From Spongospora subterranea f. sp. subterranea (lineage: Eukaryota > Endomyxa: Phytomyxea > Phytomyxea > Plasmodiophorida), in the NCBI GenBank assembly GCA_049724395.1, contig JAUGWO010000064.1:1-64000 (forward strand): DNA of 64,000 bases. The letters are read 5' to 3'. The notes under the pieces are model-generated. The model was not told where the DNA came from. It ran no database searches and saw nothing but the letters and a program-made list of their open reading frames with translations. Made by a program: the position numbers and the translations under genes. Below are positions 43,630-55,599 of the stretch, in pieces. Numbering within the stretch: position 1 is the stretch's first letter; each line of letters starts with the position of its first letter.

Positions 43630-44754
43630 TCACGACAACATCGGAGCTTCTGGATGAATGACGACTGGTGTTTCAGATATCGTATTCAGCAAGAATGCCA
43701 GCCGGACTCCGCCCTTGATCAGCTGGGCTTCCACAACCGGTATGCTGCGCTGGTAGTATTCCTGACATATATCGAATCCGGACATGATAAGCGTACCGTT
43801 CCGGTCCTTATAAGCAAATTCACCTGCATCTAACATGAGATCGCTTAAAAAACAAACACTACTTTTGTTACAGGCTAAGGATGCTGTTTCCGACGCCCAG
43901 GCTTCTATTTGGCCACTTTCCATGATGTGGTTGCCCACCCAGAGATTAACCTGCTCAAAGCTCTTTTTGCCTGCCTCTTTGATCAGAAATTCTGTGTATT
44001 GCTGCTGCGATTCATCAAAATCATTCCGCATTCGGCGATGGATCATGTCGGTATCCCAGATTTTGTGTAAGTTGGTCTTTGTACCACAAAAATGCCCATG
44101 CTCTGAGTTTCCTCCTACAAAGAAGATTCAGCAGTGAATCGAGTTCAAAACCATGACAAACCTCTATCCTGTGTGAATGAAACATGTAGCGGCTGCGTGA
44201 AATCAGGAACCCGACACAAATTAAATGAGCATTCTGCAAACCTGATGAATATCTCCAGCGAAATGAGTTAGAAACTTCAGATCGATGGTGGACTCAGAGC
44301 CATGGAATGGTGTTCGTAAACGCGTTGTATAGTTATGGATGGCGCTGACGACGCATCCCTTGGCGTCGCAGTCTGAATCGACAAATTTGCAGGCCCACTC
44401 CGGTGTGTCAACAAAATGCAATGGCTCAGTCCATCGATATTGTGCAAACCGTCGGATCTAAGCCAGGTTTAGAAACCGACCTTGCCAGGCTTTCAGAAGT
44501 AATAGTGATTTACTTCATCGGCCCAACTTGCGATGGATTCTAAAGTTCCTCCATCGTGGGCCAACAACGTCGCGCAAATACCGTTTGCTTTATCTGTCAA
44601 CAAACTACAACAAAGAATGAGAAGAAATCGGAAACTGCCAAAACGAAGCCAACGACCTTTGGGCGATTGCTGCCACGATTTCATGACCCTCTTTTCCCCA
44701 CGCGTCGATGTTAACAAAACAGGCGATGAAAGCAACCAGCAGAGCCCGAAGCAT
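43630..44754 (-). CDS. secreted S1/P1-type nuclease
   Basis: Six exons (44657-44754, 44514-44604, 44242-44457, 44162-44192, 43872-44114, 43630-43823) with introns of 52, 56, 49, 47 and 48 nt join in phase to 290 residues, a normal size for the family. A signal peptide (M-L-R-A-L-L-V-A-F-I...D-A) precedes W-G-K-E-G-H. Cleavage would expose the N-terminal Trp that binds zinc in S1/P1 enzymes. Further zinc ligands and motifs: W-A-D-E, L-H-F-V-D, H-F-A-G-D-I-H-Q-P-L-H-V, and D-R-G-G-N, then N-L-H-K-I-W-D. The enzyme hydrolyses single-stranded DNA/RNA and releases 3'-phosphate outside the cell. The last intron is a multiple of three without a stop and could be retained. Confidence 0.92.
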
Positions 44755-44862
44755 GGCAGCAACCTTACTCTACACAGGTTACTACTGTATGTCTTGTTGG
44801 GGGGCGGCCGGCATGAACAAGTGGCGAGGTTGGCATGATAGAGGTACACCACGCGCCCGTCA

Positions 44863-46425
44863 AGCGCACACCCACTCAACTCATCAAATGTGCACCCAAC
44901 TCATCAAATGTACACACACATGGAGCGACCGACTTGGTGCCCGTCAAGCGCACACCCACTCAACTCATCAAATGTGCACGCACATGGAGCGACCGACTTG
45001 GTGCCCGTCAAGCGCACACCCACCCAACTCATCAAATGTACACACACATGGAGCGACCGACTTGGTGCCCGTCAAGCGCACACCCACCCAACTCATCAAA
45101 TGTACACACACATGGAGCGACCGACTTGGTGCCCGTCACGAGCGCACACCCACCCAACTCATCAAATGTGCACGCACATGGAGCGACCGACTTGGTGCCC
45201 GTCAAGCGCACACCCACCCAACTCATCAAATGTACACACACATGGAGCGACCGACTTGGTGCCCGTCAAGCGCACACCCACCCAACTCATCAAATGTACA
45301 CACACATGGAGCGACCGACTTGGTGCCCGTCAAGCGCACACCCACCCAACTCATCAAATGTACACACACATGGAGCGACCGACTTGGTGCCCGTCAAGCG
45401 CACACCCACCCAACTCATCAAATGTACACACACATGGAGCGACCGACTTGGTGCCCGTCAAGCGCACACCCACCCAACTCATCAAATGTACACACCCATG
45501 GAGCGACCGACTTGGTGCCCGTCAAGCGCACACCCACCCAACTCATCAAATGTACACACACATGGAGCGACCGACTTGGTGCCCGTCAAGCGCACACCCA
45601 CCCAACTCATCAAATGTACACACACATGGAGCGACCGACTTGGTGCCCGTCAAGCGCACACCCACCCAACTCATCAAATGTACACACCCATGGAGCGACC
45701 GACTTGGTGCCCGTCACCCATGGAGCGACCCAACTGGTGCCCGTCAAGCGCACACCCACCCAACTCATCAAATGTACACACCCATGGAGCGACCGACTTG
45801 GTGCCCGTCAAGCGCACACCCACCCAACTCATCAAATGTACACACACATGGAGCGACCGACTTGGTGCCCGTCAAGCGCACACCCACCCAACTCATCAAA
45901 TGTACACACACATGGAGCGACCGACTTGGTGCCCGTCAAGCGCACACCCACCCAACTCATCAAATGTACACACACATGGAGCGACCGACTTGGTGCCCGT
46001 CAAGCGCACACCCACCCAACTCATCAAATGTACACACACATGGACCGACCGACTTGGTGCCCGTCAAGTGCACACCCACCCAACTCATCAAATGTACACA
46101 CACATGACTTGGTGCCCGTCAAGCGCACATCATCAAATGTACACACACATGGACCGACCGACTTGGTGCCCGTCAAGTGCACACCCACCCAACTCATCAA
46201 ATGTACACACACATGACTTGGTGCCCGTCAAGCGCACACCCACCCAAGTCATCAAATGTACACACACATGGACCGACCGACTTGGTGCCCGTCAGGCTGG
46301 ACAAGTGCACACCCACCCAACTCATCAAATGTACACACACATGACTTGGTGCCCGTCAAGCGCACACCCACCCAAGTCATCAAATGTACACACACATGAA
46401 CCGACCGACTTGGTGCCCGTCAAGC
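44863..46425. repeat. 64-bp minisatellite, ~24 copies, open in all three forward frames
   Basis: Unit: CGCACACCCACCCAACTCAT, then CAAATGTACACACACATGG, then AGCGACCGACTTGGTGCCCGTCAAG. The length is not a multiple of three and the unit lacks a plus-strand stop in any frame, so all three forward frames run through as 400-550-codon ORFs with a 64-residue period. Later units carry GACCGACC variants and deletions. The first unit lies ~110 bp upstream of the nuclease start codon. I do not count the ORFs as genes. Confidence 0.95.
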
Positions 46426-46499
46426 ACTCAAGGACAGTCACTACATGTACACTGCGTGGTTCCGTCGGAAGCAACCCAAATGTCGCAGGTCTACTACTA

Positions 46500-47000
46500 C
46501 TGTAGTGTATTGCAAATGGCCAGAGTTGAAAGGTATGAAATGGTTACGCTTGGCTGAATAATAGAGGATTGAATAGAGAAGGGTCTCTTAATGAAATTTT
46601 GCTTTGACTGATGTTCAATCCATGTCATCAACCCAGGAGCAAGACTGGCGAATTAGTTTGGAGCTGCGCATATGATTTCACGTTTTCGAAGATGCCACGG
46701 CAGGGTCTAATTAGGCTGACCCATGGTTTTGCGTGGCCTGGCGCGTTTTGGGAATGTAGGTGGGTGCGCATTGTGACAAGACAATGAGATGTCCCAAATC
46801 AATGGTCCCTTCAAACAACTGTTCCAGCAATGGAAATAACGAAAACCTCCTGATTATTTAAGGTAAAAACAGAGTCAAATAAATTAAGAGGAATATCAAT
46901 GAAGTCTGATTCCGTGATTATAATCTTCCCATACAGCGTCGGAGACGCGATATGTCGTGCAGATTCCAGCCGAAGTCGCCGAGATTCTTGACTGTTCGAA
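46500..47000. other. no gene seen
   Basis: Unique sequence between the minisatellite and mariner relic, with short ORFs only. Confidence 0.45.
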
Positions 47001-48091
47001 AACATCGAAATCTCGGTTTATCATGCGTTCACTTGTTAAACGACAGATTCGTTAACTCAACAAGATCGAGACACCTGGGGATGGATCGGGATTCAAAATG
47101 CTCACATCGTAGCAAGCTTCCCGCTTAACCTGAGCAGCTTGTTTTTTGCTCGAAGTTTACTTCTGCCCATATGAGCAAGAGCGTATTTGTTACTTCCGCC
47201 TGCCCTCATGCAACATTCCATCGCTTTCTGCAACGAAAGAAATACATCGTCCAGTTTCTAACTCGGCAGATCGATGAATGATTTAACAACAGCCGCAATA
47301 CAGTTCATCGATGTCTTTGGGAAATTGTTTGTGTTGTAGCGATTGAAGAGCGTTGAGAAAGCCCAGATCCAGGACATAAAAATCCGGGCTGTTAGGAGGT
47401 TGGCATGTTAGTTTGATGCTCCATCCATCGGATGTGCCAGCCTCCACTATTTTACTATCGTTAACTTTGGCATGAGGACGTGCATTATAACGCTGGAAAC
47501 GATGTCCATGTTTTTTTTACCAGGTCACTTGGCTTTGATTGCCGGTATCACATTCTCAGTAAGCATTTGGATGTACTCAACCCGTCTTACATCGTGCGGT
47601 TTTGACACCATTGTGCCTCTCACACGGTTCTTAGAATTACGTACTGCAGGTTCTTGACGAACAAACAGCCAGACGCCTATTTTGCCATCAAACATCGATC
47701 TCGTATGAGGGTCGTATCTGGACCTGTTAGCCGCTTTAAATAAACTCCTAAATGTCCCTCTCTCAACGGAACCGCAGCAATTTTGTCCATTAGTTCCTTC
47801 CTATCGAACGCATTTCGGCCCGACGACCCTTTTATTCTTGAATCAACGTTCACGGCTTCTGCACCCTGCTGAAAAGATTCTTTCGCGCGGCTCCAAATTC
47901 GGGAAACAACCTGCCTGGAAAAGCCGAATTTCGCTGAAGTGTACTGTTAATTGCACCTTTAGGAAGTTTTCCATCTTTAAAAGGCTTAAAAGCGTCTGTA
48001 AAATGCCATTTCTTGTTTCGTTTGATGCATTGGATAGCTTTGGTTCAATCGCACCTGATGGCATGGTCAGCGATCGCCGATGGGGTTTCAC
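47000..48091 (-). pseudogene. mariner-like transposase relic
   Basis: Reading the minus strand: N-terminal HTH region at 47843-48091 (L-S-N-A-S-N-E-T-R-N-G-I-L-Q-T-L-L), then F-D-G-K-I-G-V-W-L-F-V near 47690, G-T-M-V-S-K-P near 47620, E-N-V-I-P-A-I-K-A-K-W-P near 47540, L-G-F-L/A-F-S-T-L near 47360, D-D-V-F-L-S-L-Q-K-A near 47240 and A-H-M-G-R near 47180. It is the same family as the copies at 10.25 kb and 55.6 kb. Frameshifts are numerous and the middle catalytic block is lost. Confidence 0.65.
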
Positions 48092-48159
48092 AAATTTGCC
48101 GCCCTGCCCTAAATATCCGGAGCAGCCGCCAAACCCTAGATTTGAATACCATAGTGCGC

Positions 48160-48671
48160 AACCTTCAAAAGGTTGTGCTGTATTCAGCAGAGGCCTCTAA
48201 CAAAAAACGGTTCAAGCACCTCAAGGTCTATGACACTATTAGTCGTTTACCGAAGTTCGCTGTACCAATTGACCAGGTCAATATGCAAGTCCGCTTGAAC
48301 CGTTTGTTGTTAGAGGCCTCTGCTGAATACAGCACTTGTGCTTCTTCGATATAGTCGGCGTATTGCCAACCACTGTGATATTCCCGAAGGGATGCAGTCA
48401 GATGACCAATCCACTTCGCGACCTCCTTACTGATGGTGTTATTCCATCGACTGGAAAGAGAAATGGCGCTTCGGACGACACTTGTTGCTGTATTAAGACC
48501 CATATACGAAATCCGGATCTTTTCCCAGAACGTGTCGCCGCTCTTGTCGGTACCGACGGCTGCGCACGTCGTCTCTTTGACAAAAACTTTCGCCAAGGCC
48601 ACATCCTCGTCCTCTTTAAAATTCGGCTGGCCGGCAAGCCGACCAGTTTTCGGTGCAGGGGACGACAACAT
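48160..48671 (-). pseudogene. Myb/SANT-like transposon protein, internally inverted
   Basis: The minus frame 48228-48671 reads N-F-K-E-D-E-D-V-A-L-A-K, G-D-T-F-W-E-K-I, L-S-S-R-W-N-N-T-I-S-K-E-V-A-K-W-I-G and D-Y-I-E-E-A-Q-V-L-Y, the SANT-like domain of protist transposon proteins. The expected continuation (K-K-R-F-K-H-L-K...L-P-K-F) is found on the plus strand at 48186-48260. A 42-bp inverted repeat (48174-48216 / 48294-48335) bounds the flipped part. Confidence 0.55.
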
Positions 48672-48949
48672 TAGAATTTAGAGTTCTAGCGGATACCCTC
48701 TACCGGTGTGGATCGCAGTTTGGAAACGCTAAAAAATTGCGCGATGCCGCGCTAATTCTAGTTTAGCGATTTAGCTTTTAGCGCGACGGGTGGGAATGCT
48801 CTAAAATATAGCTTTCGAAAGATATTGTAATAATCTATGCTATATTGTACACGCAGGGGCTCGCAGTTACATAAGTGCGCCATTGCGCAAATATTACTTT
48901 TTGCGTCACGGGTGCTGTGCATGGCTGCACGACATCTCTGGGTGGCGGC

Positions 48950-50102
48950 GCACTTTCATTGAACAACTTTCGTCGACCACCTTGCCCGATTCTTCCACTC
49001 CCACTTTACGAATGGCTAGGCCAGAGAATAACACAGTCAACTGTCGAAAGCTCGCTCACGACGGGAAAAGAGAGGCATCTTACGGAAAGTACAGTACAAA
49101 CACAAAAATGTTCCTTCCCGATGTGCACATGTTCAAACAGCCTTGTTACGTTACTGGGGCCGGATTACATAATTGACTACAAATATCGAATCAACGTTCG
49201 CGACTTCTGCACCCTGCTGATAAGATTCTTTTGCGAGGCTTCAATTTCAAGAAACAACCTGCCTGGAAAAGCCGAATTTCGCTGACGTGTACTGTTAATT
49301 GCACTTTTTAGAAGTTTTCCATCTTTGAAAAGGCCTAGAAGCGTCTGTAAAATGCCATTTCTTGTTTCGTTTGATGCGTTGGATAGCTTTGGTTCAATCG
49401 CACCTGATGGCATGATCAGCGATGGCCGATGGGGTAAACACCAAACCCTAGATTTTAATACCATAGTCCCTCGGCCTCCAGAAGGTTTTAAAGCCTAGAA
49501 ATATAGCTTTCGAAAGCTACTGTAAAATCATGCTATATTGTACACGCAGGGGGTGTTAGGTTGTGTTTCGCGATAAATTTTCATAACTCTATGAATCAAT
49601 GCTGTGTATACCCCATCGGCCATCGCTGATCATGCCATCAGGTGCGATTGAACAAAGCTATCCAACGCGTCAAACGAAACAAGAAATGGCATTTTACAGA
49701 CGCTTCTAGGCCTTTTTAAAGATGGAAAACTTCTAAAAGGTGCAATTAACAGTACACGTCAGCGAAAATCGGCTTTTTCAGGCAGGCTGTTTCCCGAATT
49801 TGAAGCGGCGCGAAAGGATCTTATCAGCAGGGTGCAGAAGTCGCGAACGTTGATTCAATATTCGTAGCCAATTATGTAATCCGGCCCCAGTAACGTAACA
49901 AGGCTGTCTGAACATCTGCACATCGTGAAGGAACATTTTTGTGTTTGTGCTGTATTTTCCGTAAGATGCCTCTCTTTTCCCGTCGTGGCGAGTCTTCGAC
50001 AGTTGACTGTGTCAGTCTTTGGCCTAGCTTCATTCGTAAAGTGGGAGTGGAAGAATCGAGCAAGGTGGTCGACGAAAGTTGTTCAATGAAAAAAAAGTGC
50101 AA
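48950..50102. repeat. ~490-bp inverted repeat with 170-bp spacer
   Basis: The left arm (about 48950-49440) and right arm (about 49612-50102) are close reverse complements from GCACTTTCATTGAACAAC to CATCGGCC. Each arm includes the N-terminal HTH part of a mariner-like transposase (N-G-I-L-Q-T-L-L-G-L-F-K-D-G-K-L-L-K). A third, direct copy of that part lies at 47843-48091. Confidence 0.9.
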
Positions 50103-50109
50103 CTTTTTG

Positions 50110-51770
50110 TCGGTTTTTGTGTTTCCTCATACGTACAGTACTGTAGAGGTTTCGAAATGTCCTGTTTTTTGAAAAAAAAAACGAAACGGTGAATTTGCCT
50201 TGTCGTTTGTTCTATTTACCCGTAAGGGATGCGCTGTTCACCACGGACTTTTCTCCCTCACAAAATTACAGAGTCCGCTACTGTTCAATTGTAAAAACCA
50301 CATTTTACAGTATCATGATATTGCGCGTCCAACGCGCCCTCCATGATATGTTCGTGAGTTTCGAATCTTGATTTTGACCGTCCAGACACACCTATTTTTC
50401 AATATCGTGGTTTTCTGTGGAGACCATGGGTGACATGGGGTTTTTGGTCAAATTGCGAGTCATCCCAAGAACGTGATCGGGGTATCTGACGCGATTGTTT
50501 CTGATGATGATGATGGTGATGACCTACACAAGCAAATTGATGGTGTTCTACAGAATTGGAATCGATTGGAGCTGCTGCGAAAGATATAGTCTGGCTGATT
50601 TCACGAAAACTGATTTAGCAGAACGCACGCTTGCCAACTAACGAGACGACCTTGATAACGGACGAATCTCTCCAGCGTCGGTTACCGAATCTGCTCAAGT
50701 CGAGAAATTTGTTAACGACGATGCCCAATCCAAAAGGAGGGGGCAGAATGCCGCTGTAAAGTCAAAGCGATGAGATTTCAGTGACCCAAATGTGAGCACT
50801 GGGCCATGTGCGTCGTCAAAACTATGAATCGCGTCAGATACCCTGATCAGGTTTTTCGAGTCCTGAACTGGTATTCAATAGGTGACCAGACACCAGCCCG
50901 ATCACAAACACCACTGACGTCCTTGTGGATGGCCACCGGTCACGACCGTTGCGCCATTGGATCGGGACATTGCTGATAATTTGCAGGTGATAGAGCCACA
51001 AAAAATCAGCACGATCGTTCGTTTTGTGTTTCCGTTTTCATTATCTTAAACTGGAGAACCAGGCCCGTAATTCTGGGTAATAGGAGGGAATCTGATTGAG
51101 GGGAGCGAAACTGATTGAATTGGCACTGTCAACAGTTGGCAAAGGGCGATGTGATATCACCGAAACGCGGCTGTCGAATGGCCAATGTTGTCAAGCAAAG
51201 TTCGTCGAATGCGGAAATCGTTGTCGTAAATGGTATTCGGAATCAACCTCTGTCCAACGATCTGCTGTTGTTCATTTACGTCTTGGCAACGATCGTATTG
51301 TCGCGATATCAGTAATCGCTGTCCTTTTCTGCCAGTTTTCCCGCCAATTTCAGTCCACACTCTTGGCCAGTGATTCACTTACAGTATCAAAAATCCAATA
51401 AAATGGCACTCGCCCTTCAGTTGCCGAACAACGGTTCAGACCTAATGTTATCAACTGTTTTTCGAACGAGAGGACAAAACTTTACCCGATAACATCATGG
51501 CTGTGCATATTACCGTATAATGCTGAATGAAGAACCGGCGACAATTTCCACATATACAGACAAGAAGAATCGAGTGTTCGATCTGAAGATATGTGTTGTT
51601 GATCAATCGTTGAATAAGCGAATTTGTTTCTGCCTGGAATTCACATTGGCCGTTATCGTATTTGAAAAGAAGTTTCCTGATTTTCCCAGTCTCCATATAA
51701 ACTGAGTGAAACGTCCAGCTTGAAATATTGGACGAGGTTCTCGGGTTCACGTTCAAGGGCCGTACGGGAA
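50110..51770. other. no confident gene
   Basis: ORFs up to 180 codons on the minus strand (51451-51996) and 101 codons on plus (51096-51401) lack domains. The former overlaps the GC-rich gene at 51778 on the opposite strand and is judged antisense. Confidence 0.4.
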
Positions 51771-51777
51771 AGCGAAA

Positions 51778-52475
51778 ATGTTTCGCTGTGGGTTGCGTCG
51801 CCTGAGCGGCTTGGCCAAGCGGAATCCTGCCAGGATGGCGCCAAGGGCGGCGCCCGCCGCCCCGGCCGAACCGGACGGCGGCGTCGACCTGGATGGCGTC
51901 AGGCTCGACGGGGACACGGTCGACCACTTCATCGACACGGTCGGTAGCGCCAACGACCAGGACATCGCCCAGTTCCACCGCCTGGCCGTTGAGCACCTGC
52001 AGCCCGAGCGTGGTGCTGGCCCCCGCAAACCTGGCGCGAGAGCGTCCATAGAACAGGTCCAGGGCTCGGTCTCAGTTTTCTGCACCCTCAAAACGTTCCG
52101 GGTTTGGTTGTTTTTTGGTGAATTTTGTGTTTTCGAGAAACTTGCAAGTGGCGTCAATTTTGTTCAATCTGCAAAAAACATTGAGAGACTGACCACGTTC
52201 TTTGTGCTGATCTTTGAACTCATTCGCTGTTGTGTTAGTTCCAATCGAGTCTTGAGAAATATGTGGCCGATGTGGTGGAGGAGACAACCGAGGCCATGGT
52301 CGAGGAGCTGTTCGTCCTATACGGGCAGCACCGCAAGGAATACACCCGATCGTCGAACCCGGATTTCGCCGAATTCCCCGCCAAGGACATCATCGAGGAC
52401 GCCATCGACGATGCCGACATGGCCGCCGAAGTTGAGCGCCGTTTCCTCGCGCGATTAGCCAGCCGAAACGCGTGA
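51778..52475 (+). CDS. unknown protein in GC-rich island
   Basis: No family is recognised. Two exons (51778-52056 and 52239-52475) with a 182-nt GT-TAG intron join in phase to 171 residues. Codons in both exons end strongly in C or G, unlike the opposite strand, which supports this frame. The N-terminus is basic and Arg-rich (M-F-R-C-G-L-R-R-L-S-G-L-A-K-R), like a mitochondrial presequence, and an Ala/Pro stretch follows. The rest is acidic and helical (V-D-H-F-I-D-T-V, V-A-D-V-V-E-E-T-T-E-A-M-V-E-E-L, D-I-I-E-D-A-I-D-D-A-D-M-A-A-E-V). The intron is longer than others here and may hide a further exon. The stop lies only 57 bp from the stop of the convergent cold-shock gene. Confidence 0.5.
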
Positions 52476-52531
52476 TTTCGCCCGTCCGATACAATTTGGA
52501 GCAACAGCAATTCGTCGTGTTTCTTTAATTA

Positions 52532-54985
52532 TTATCTGAATATAGTCCAAGGCCGATGGTTTACGACCAATTTCTTGGCTGTAGACGCAGATCCCAGCGC
52601 CGATACGATGATGGCGATAGATCCAACGACACGCTCTTCTTCAGCGTCGGTTTCTGATTGCTGTGGCACGATCCGCTTAGGATCATACTGGGGTGTCCGG
52701 GCAGCCCAACAATCGACCCCGCGTTCGTCGGTGAACTCAGCGACCTCATTCGGCGCGCGATCCGCATCGAGATCGGCGAGATCCCCGACTCGAAGTCGTG
52801 GATCTCGACCAGGTCCCGGATGTGGATGGCGTCCTTGACCGTCTTGTCGTCGCACAGGAACTCGAACAGCTCGCTGCCGCAATACTGGTTCCCCTCGACC
52901 TTGATCACGATCTGGTTCTGAGCGATATCGCTCACCATTCCAATCTTGGGGCATTGTCGAATATTGGACGCCCTGATTAGAAAATTCAGCTCACCGTGTC
53001 GTTGTCGCTGGAGTAGCGCCATAACGTACCGTTGGAATTTCGGCGCCGGTGCAACGACCACCGACACGATGTCGCCCACGCGAACAGACGAACCCCCATC
53101 TTCCAGATCCGCCAACATGAATCGTACGAACCCTTCTTCAGGGCTCTCCTCAGTTTCCGGTATCGCTCCACCGCAAAGATCGTTCTGCGCCGGAAACTCT
53201 CAGGGGGCCAGTATATCCCGGCAAACAGCGAATGCTCGCGTACCTTATCATGGAGCAGACGGATCGTGCCGTATACGACGGCGGTGTCGGGCGCCTGGAA
53301 GGCGGAGCTCATCCCGTGCTGATCGCTAACCGCCCGCCGCAATGAGTCCAACATCGCCGGGTAAACGATCGCCGGTTTCTCAATCACGACCCCCAATATG
53401 CGGTCGTCGTTCAGCTGCACGGTGCCCTTGGGCAGAACCGATATGCGGATGGCGTTCTCCTGGCCGTGGTTGTCGGGCGCCACGTTGAACTCGATCTCGT
53501 CGCCGACCATGGGCTGGTGCGATTTCTCGATGAACTCGTTGACGTGGACGAACATCTGGTCCCGTTTTCCATCGAGTTTCAGGAACCCGTACATATCCTT
53601 CCAGATCGTAATGATCCCCTGTTTCCGACCTGTCGGGGCGCAACGCACCAGGAAGATCTCGGTCGCCGAGAGCGTCTGCGTTCGGCGATCGAGCTTGAGT
53701 CGGAATCCGACCTGGTCCCCCGGGAGCAGCTTAATCCCTGGGTACTTCACGTCGGCGCCAGTGAATCCCAACACGCTGTCCACACCCATCTGTAGCTCTT
53801 TGACGTGTTCGGCCCTGGCCCGCTCTTTGGCCGGCAACGTCAGGAACCCGGTGTCGTTGCTGCTCGGTCGCGCGCGGCGTCGCGTCTTCTGCGAACTGGC
53901 ATGGGAACTTTCCAGGCCGGATTTGATCACGCCATAGAGAACCTAAAGACGCGAATCTCAGGGAAAACGGGCTCATTCTCGCCAAACTGGGCACAGACCG
54001 AGCTCTTGATGCTGAAGAAGGAGATCGTCCCCGGGGAGAGCGCCTGGATTCGCACGGCGACAACTCGGCCCGACGACGTAGGCGACAGGTAGAACGCCAC
54101 TTCCAATCCCGGCTGAATATCAACAGGTTGCCCATCGCTCCCGACCGGCGCCATCTCCGAAAAATGGAAGAACACCTGTTTGTGGTCGCGCTCGGCGCAT
54201 TTGATGAACCCGTAATTCTGCTTGATACTGACCACGACGCCCTCTTCACGATGCGATGATACCACAGATTTATGCTCGGCGTCGTCGCCGTCCTGATGCC
54301 CGACCTTCGGGTCAACATGCTGGGTCCGTTCAGATGCGGTGAGGTTTTGTGTTTTCAGACAATATGGCGCTTACATGATCGTCGTGGGTCTTGACGAACA
54401 GGGAGGGGCAGGTTGGGCGGGACAGCACCTGGATGTTGACCGCTTTCTGCTTCCCGGTTGGCGTATCGGTGACGCGAATGAATTGCACGACGTCGCCAAT
54501 GATGACAGGTGGATGATCAACCCGGAACCTATTTTATCAAACTCAGACAGGAGAACCCTTTGTCTTTCATTGGCGAAAACCGTCTTTTGACGAAACAACT
54601 TTGCGAAAATATATCAAACACAAAAGTGTGGACAGACCGGATCTAATGATTCTATGCTCTTGGCGTCAATCTCGCTGTAGTGAAAGAATATTCTTTCGCC
54701 AGTTTCATCACATCGTACGAACCCGTACGCGTGCTTAAGGTTATGGACAACGCCATGCATTGGTAGACCATGGCGTAGTTCCTCGTCCCGGACCCGCTTC
54801 GCCTCGGCGTCGGCCTCGGCCGTGTTCGTCTGCTCATGGGCGCTGGGCGCCTGATCGAAGCCGATGGACGGGATGGGGACGGTTTTAATGGAGGTCGTGG
54901 AGCGATCGAAGGAGTCGGAATGTGGCTGGAGCCCTGAGGACACCTTCTCCATAGCGTCCGACGCCAGTTTCGGTGATATCGACAT
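52532..54985 (-). CDS. CSDE1/UNR-like multi-cold-shock-domain RNA-binding protein
   Basis: Start chosen at ATG 54985. Cold-shock motifs in order: G-V-V-H-N-L-K-H-A-Y-G-F-V (~54760) with I-F-F-H-Y-S-E (~54690); a degenerate half at ~54390-54520; V-V-V-S-I-K-Q-N-Y-G-F-I-K (~54225) with V-F-F-H-F-S-E (~54165); a noncanonical domain (L-L-P-G-D-Q-V-G-F at ~53730); and I-I-T-I-W-K-D-M-Y-G-F-L (~53605) with M-F-V-H-V-N-E. The alternation of canonical and noncanonical domains is UNR-like. Introns include a 59-nt GTACGC...GCGCAG one at ~53190-53250. A frame change near 52760-52830 fits a 65-nt GT-AG intron. UNR proteins bind purine-rich mRNA and control translation and stability. Codons are strongly GC-ending. 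Confidence 0.8.
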
Positions 54986-55079
54986 TGGGTTAAGGAACCA
55001 GATTCGATGTTGTTGAGCCTTGTGGGAAACGCCTGTCCCTTTGATAATGAACGTGATCGCGTGCCATATCATTTATTAT

Positions 55080-55590
55080 CCCATCAGTCATCCTCTGCCG
55101 TATCTCACACAGCTCACAATCCTAGAGAAGTCGTCATCGAAAACACGCAAAACAGAAGTCGGCTGATTCACCTTCTTCGGTCTTGGAAATGTAGACGTTA
55201 GTGCTCGTTCATGTAATTCACCAGCCCCTTAATACATGGCTGGGTAGAAACATGACCTGGGTTTTCATACTATGGTCTAGCGCTAATATACCAAACGAAA
55301 GTCCTGTTGAAAAAAGGTTCGTGGATTAAGGTTGTTTTTAGCGCCATCTCCCTTCTCAAAACTGGATAATTACGCGCACGTCAAGTGTATATCTCTCCCG
55401 AATTTTGAGCTTTGAGGCTCATTTCAAACTAAAAATACAGTAGCTCATAATAAAGACAAGGGTTTACAGGATTGTTTTATTGATGCCTCGGCATTGCTGA
55501 ACTAGAATCTGAGAACATGACGCACCTGCAGAAGACCTCAACCGAGCTGGAGAAGCCAACGTGGCTCCTGGGCCGACGATCAGCAGACCT
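55080..55590. other. no gene seen
   Basis: Intergenic; AT-rich with short ORFs. Confidence 0.45.
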
Positions 55591-55599
55591 CGAAAATCG

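Noticed and set aside
44708-46505. Three overlapping 405-556-codon ORFs
   Set aside because: They are the three frames of one 64-bp tandem repeat; no domain, start context or unique sequence supports a gene.
51451-51996. Minus-strand 181-codon GC-rich ORF
   Set aside because: Codon third positions favour the plus-strand gene; the downstream half is AT-rich noncoding sequence.
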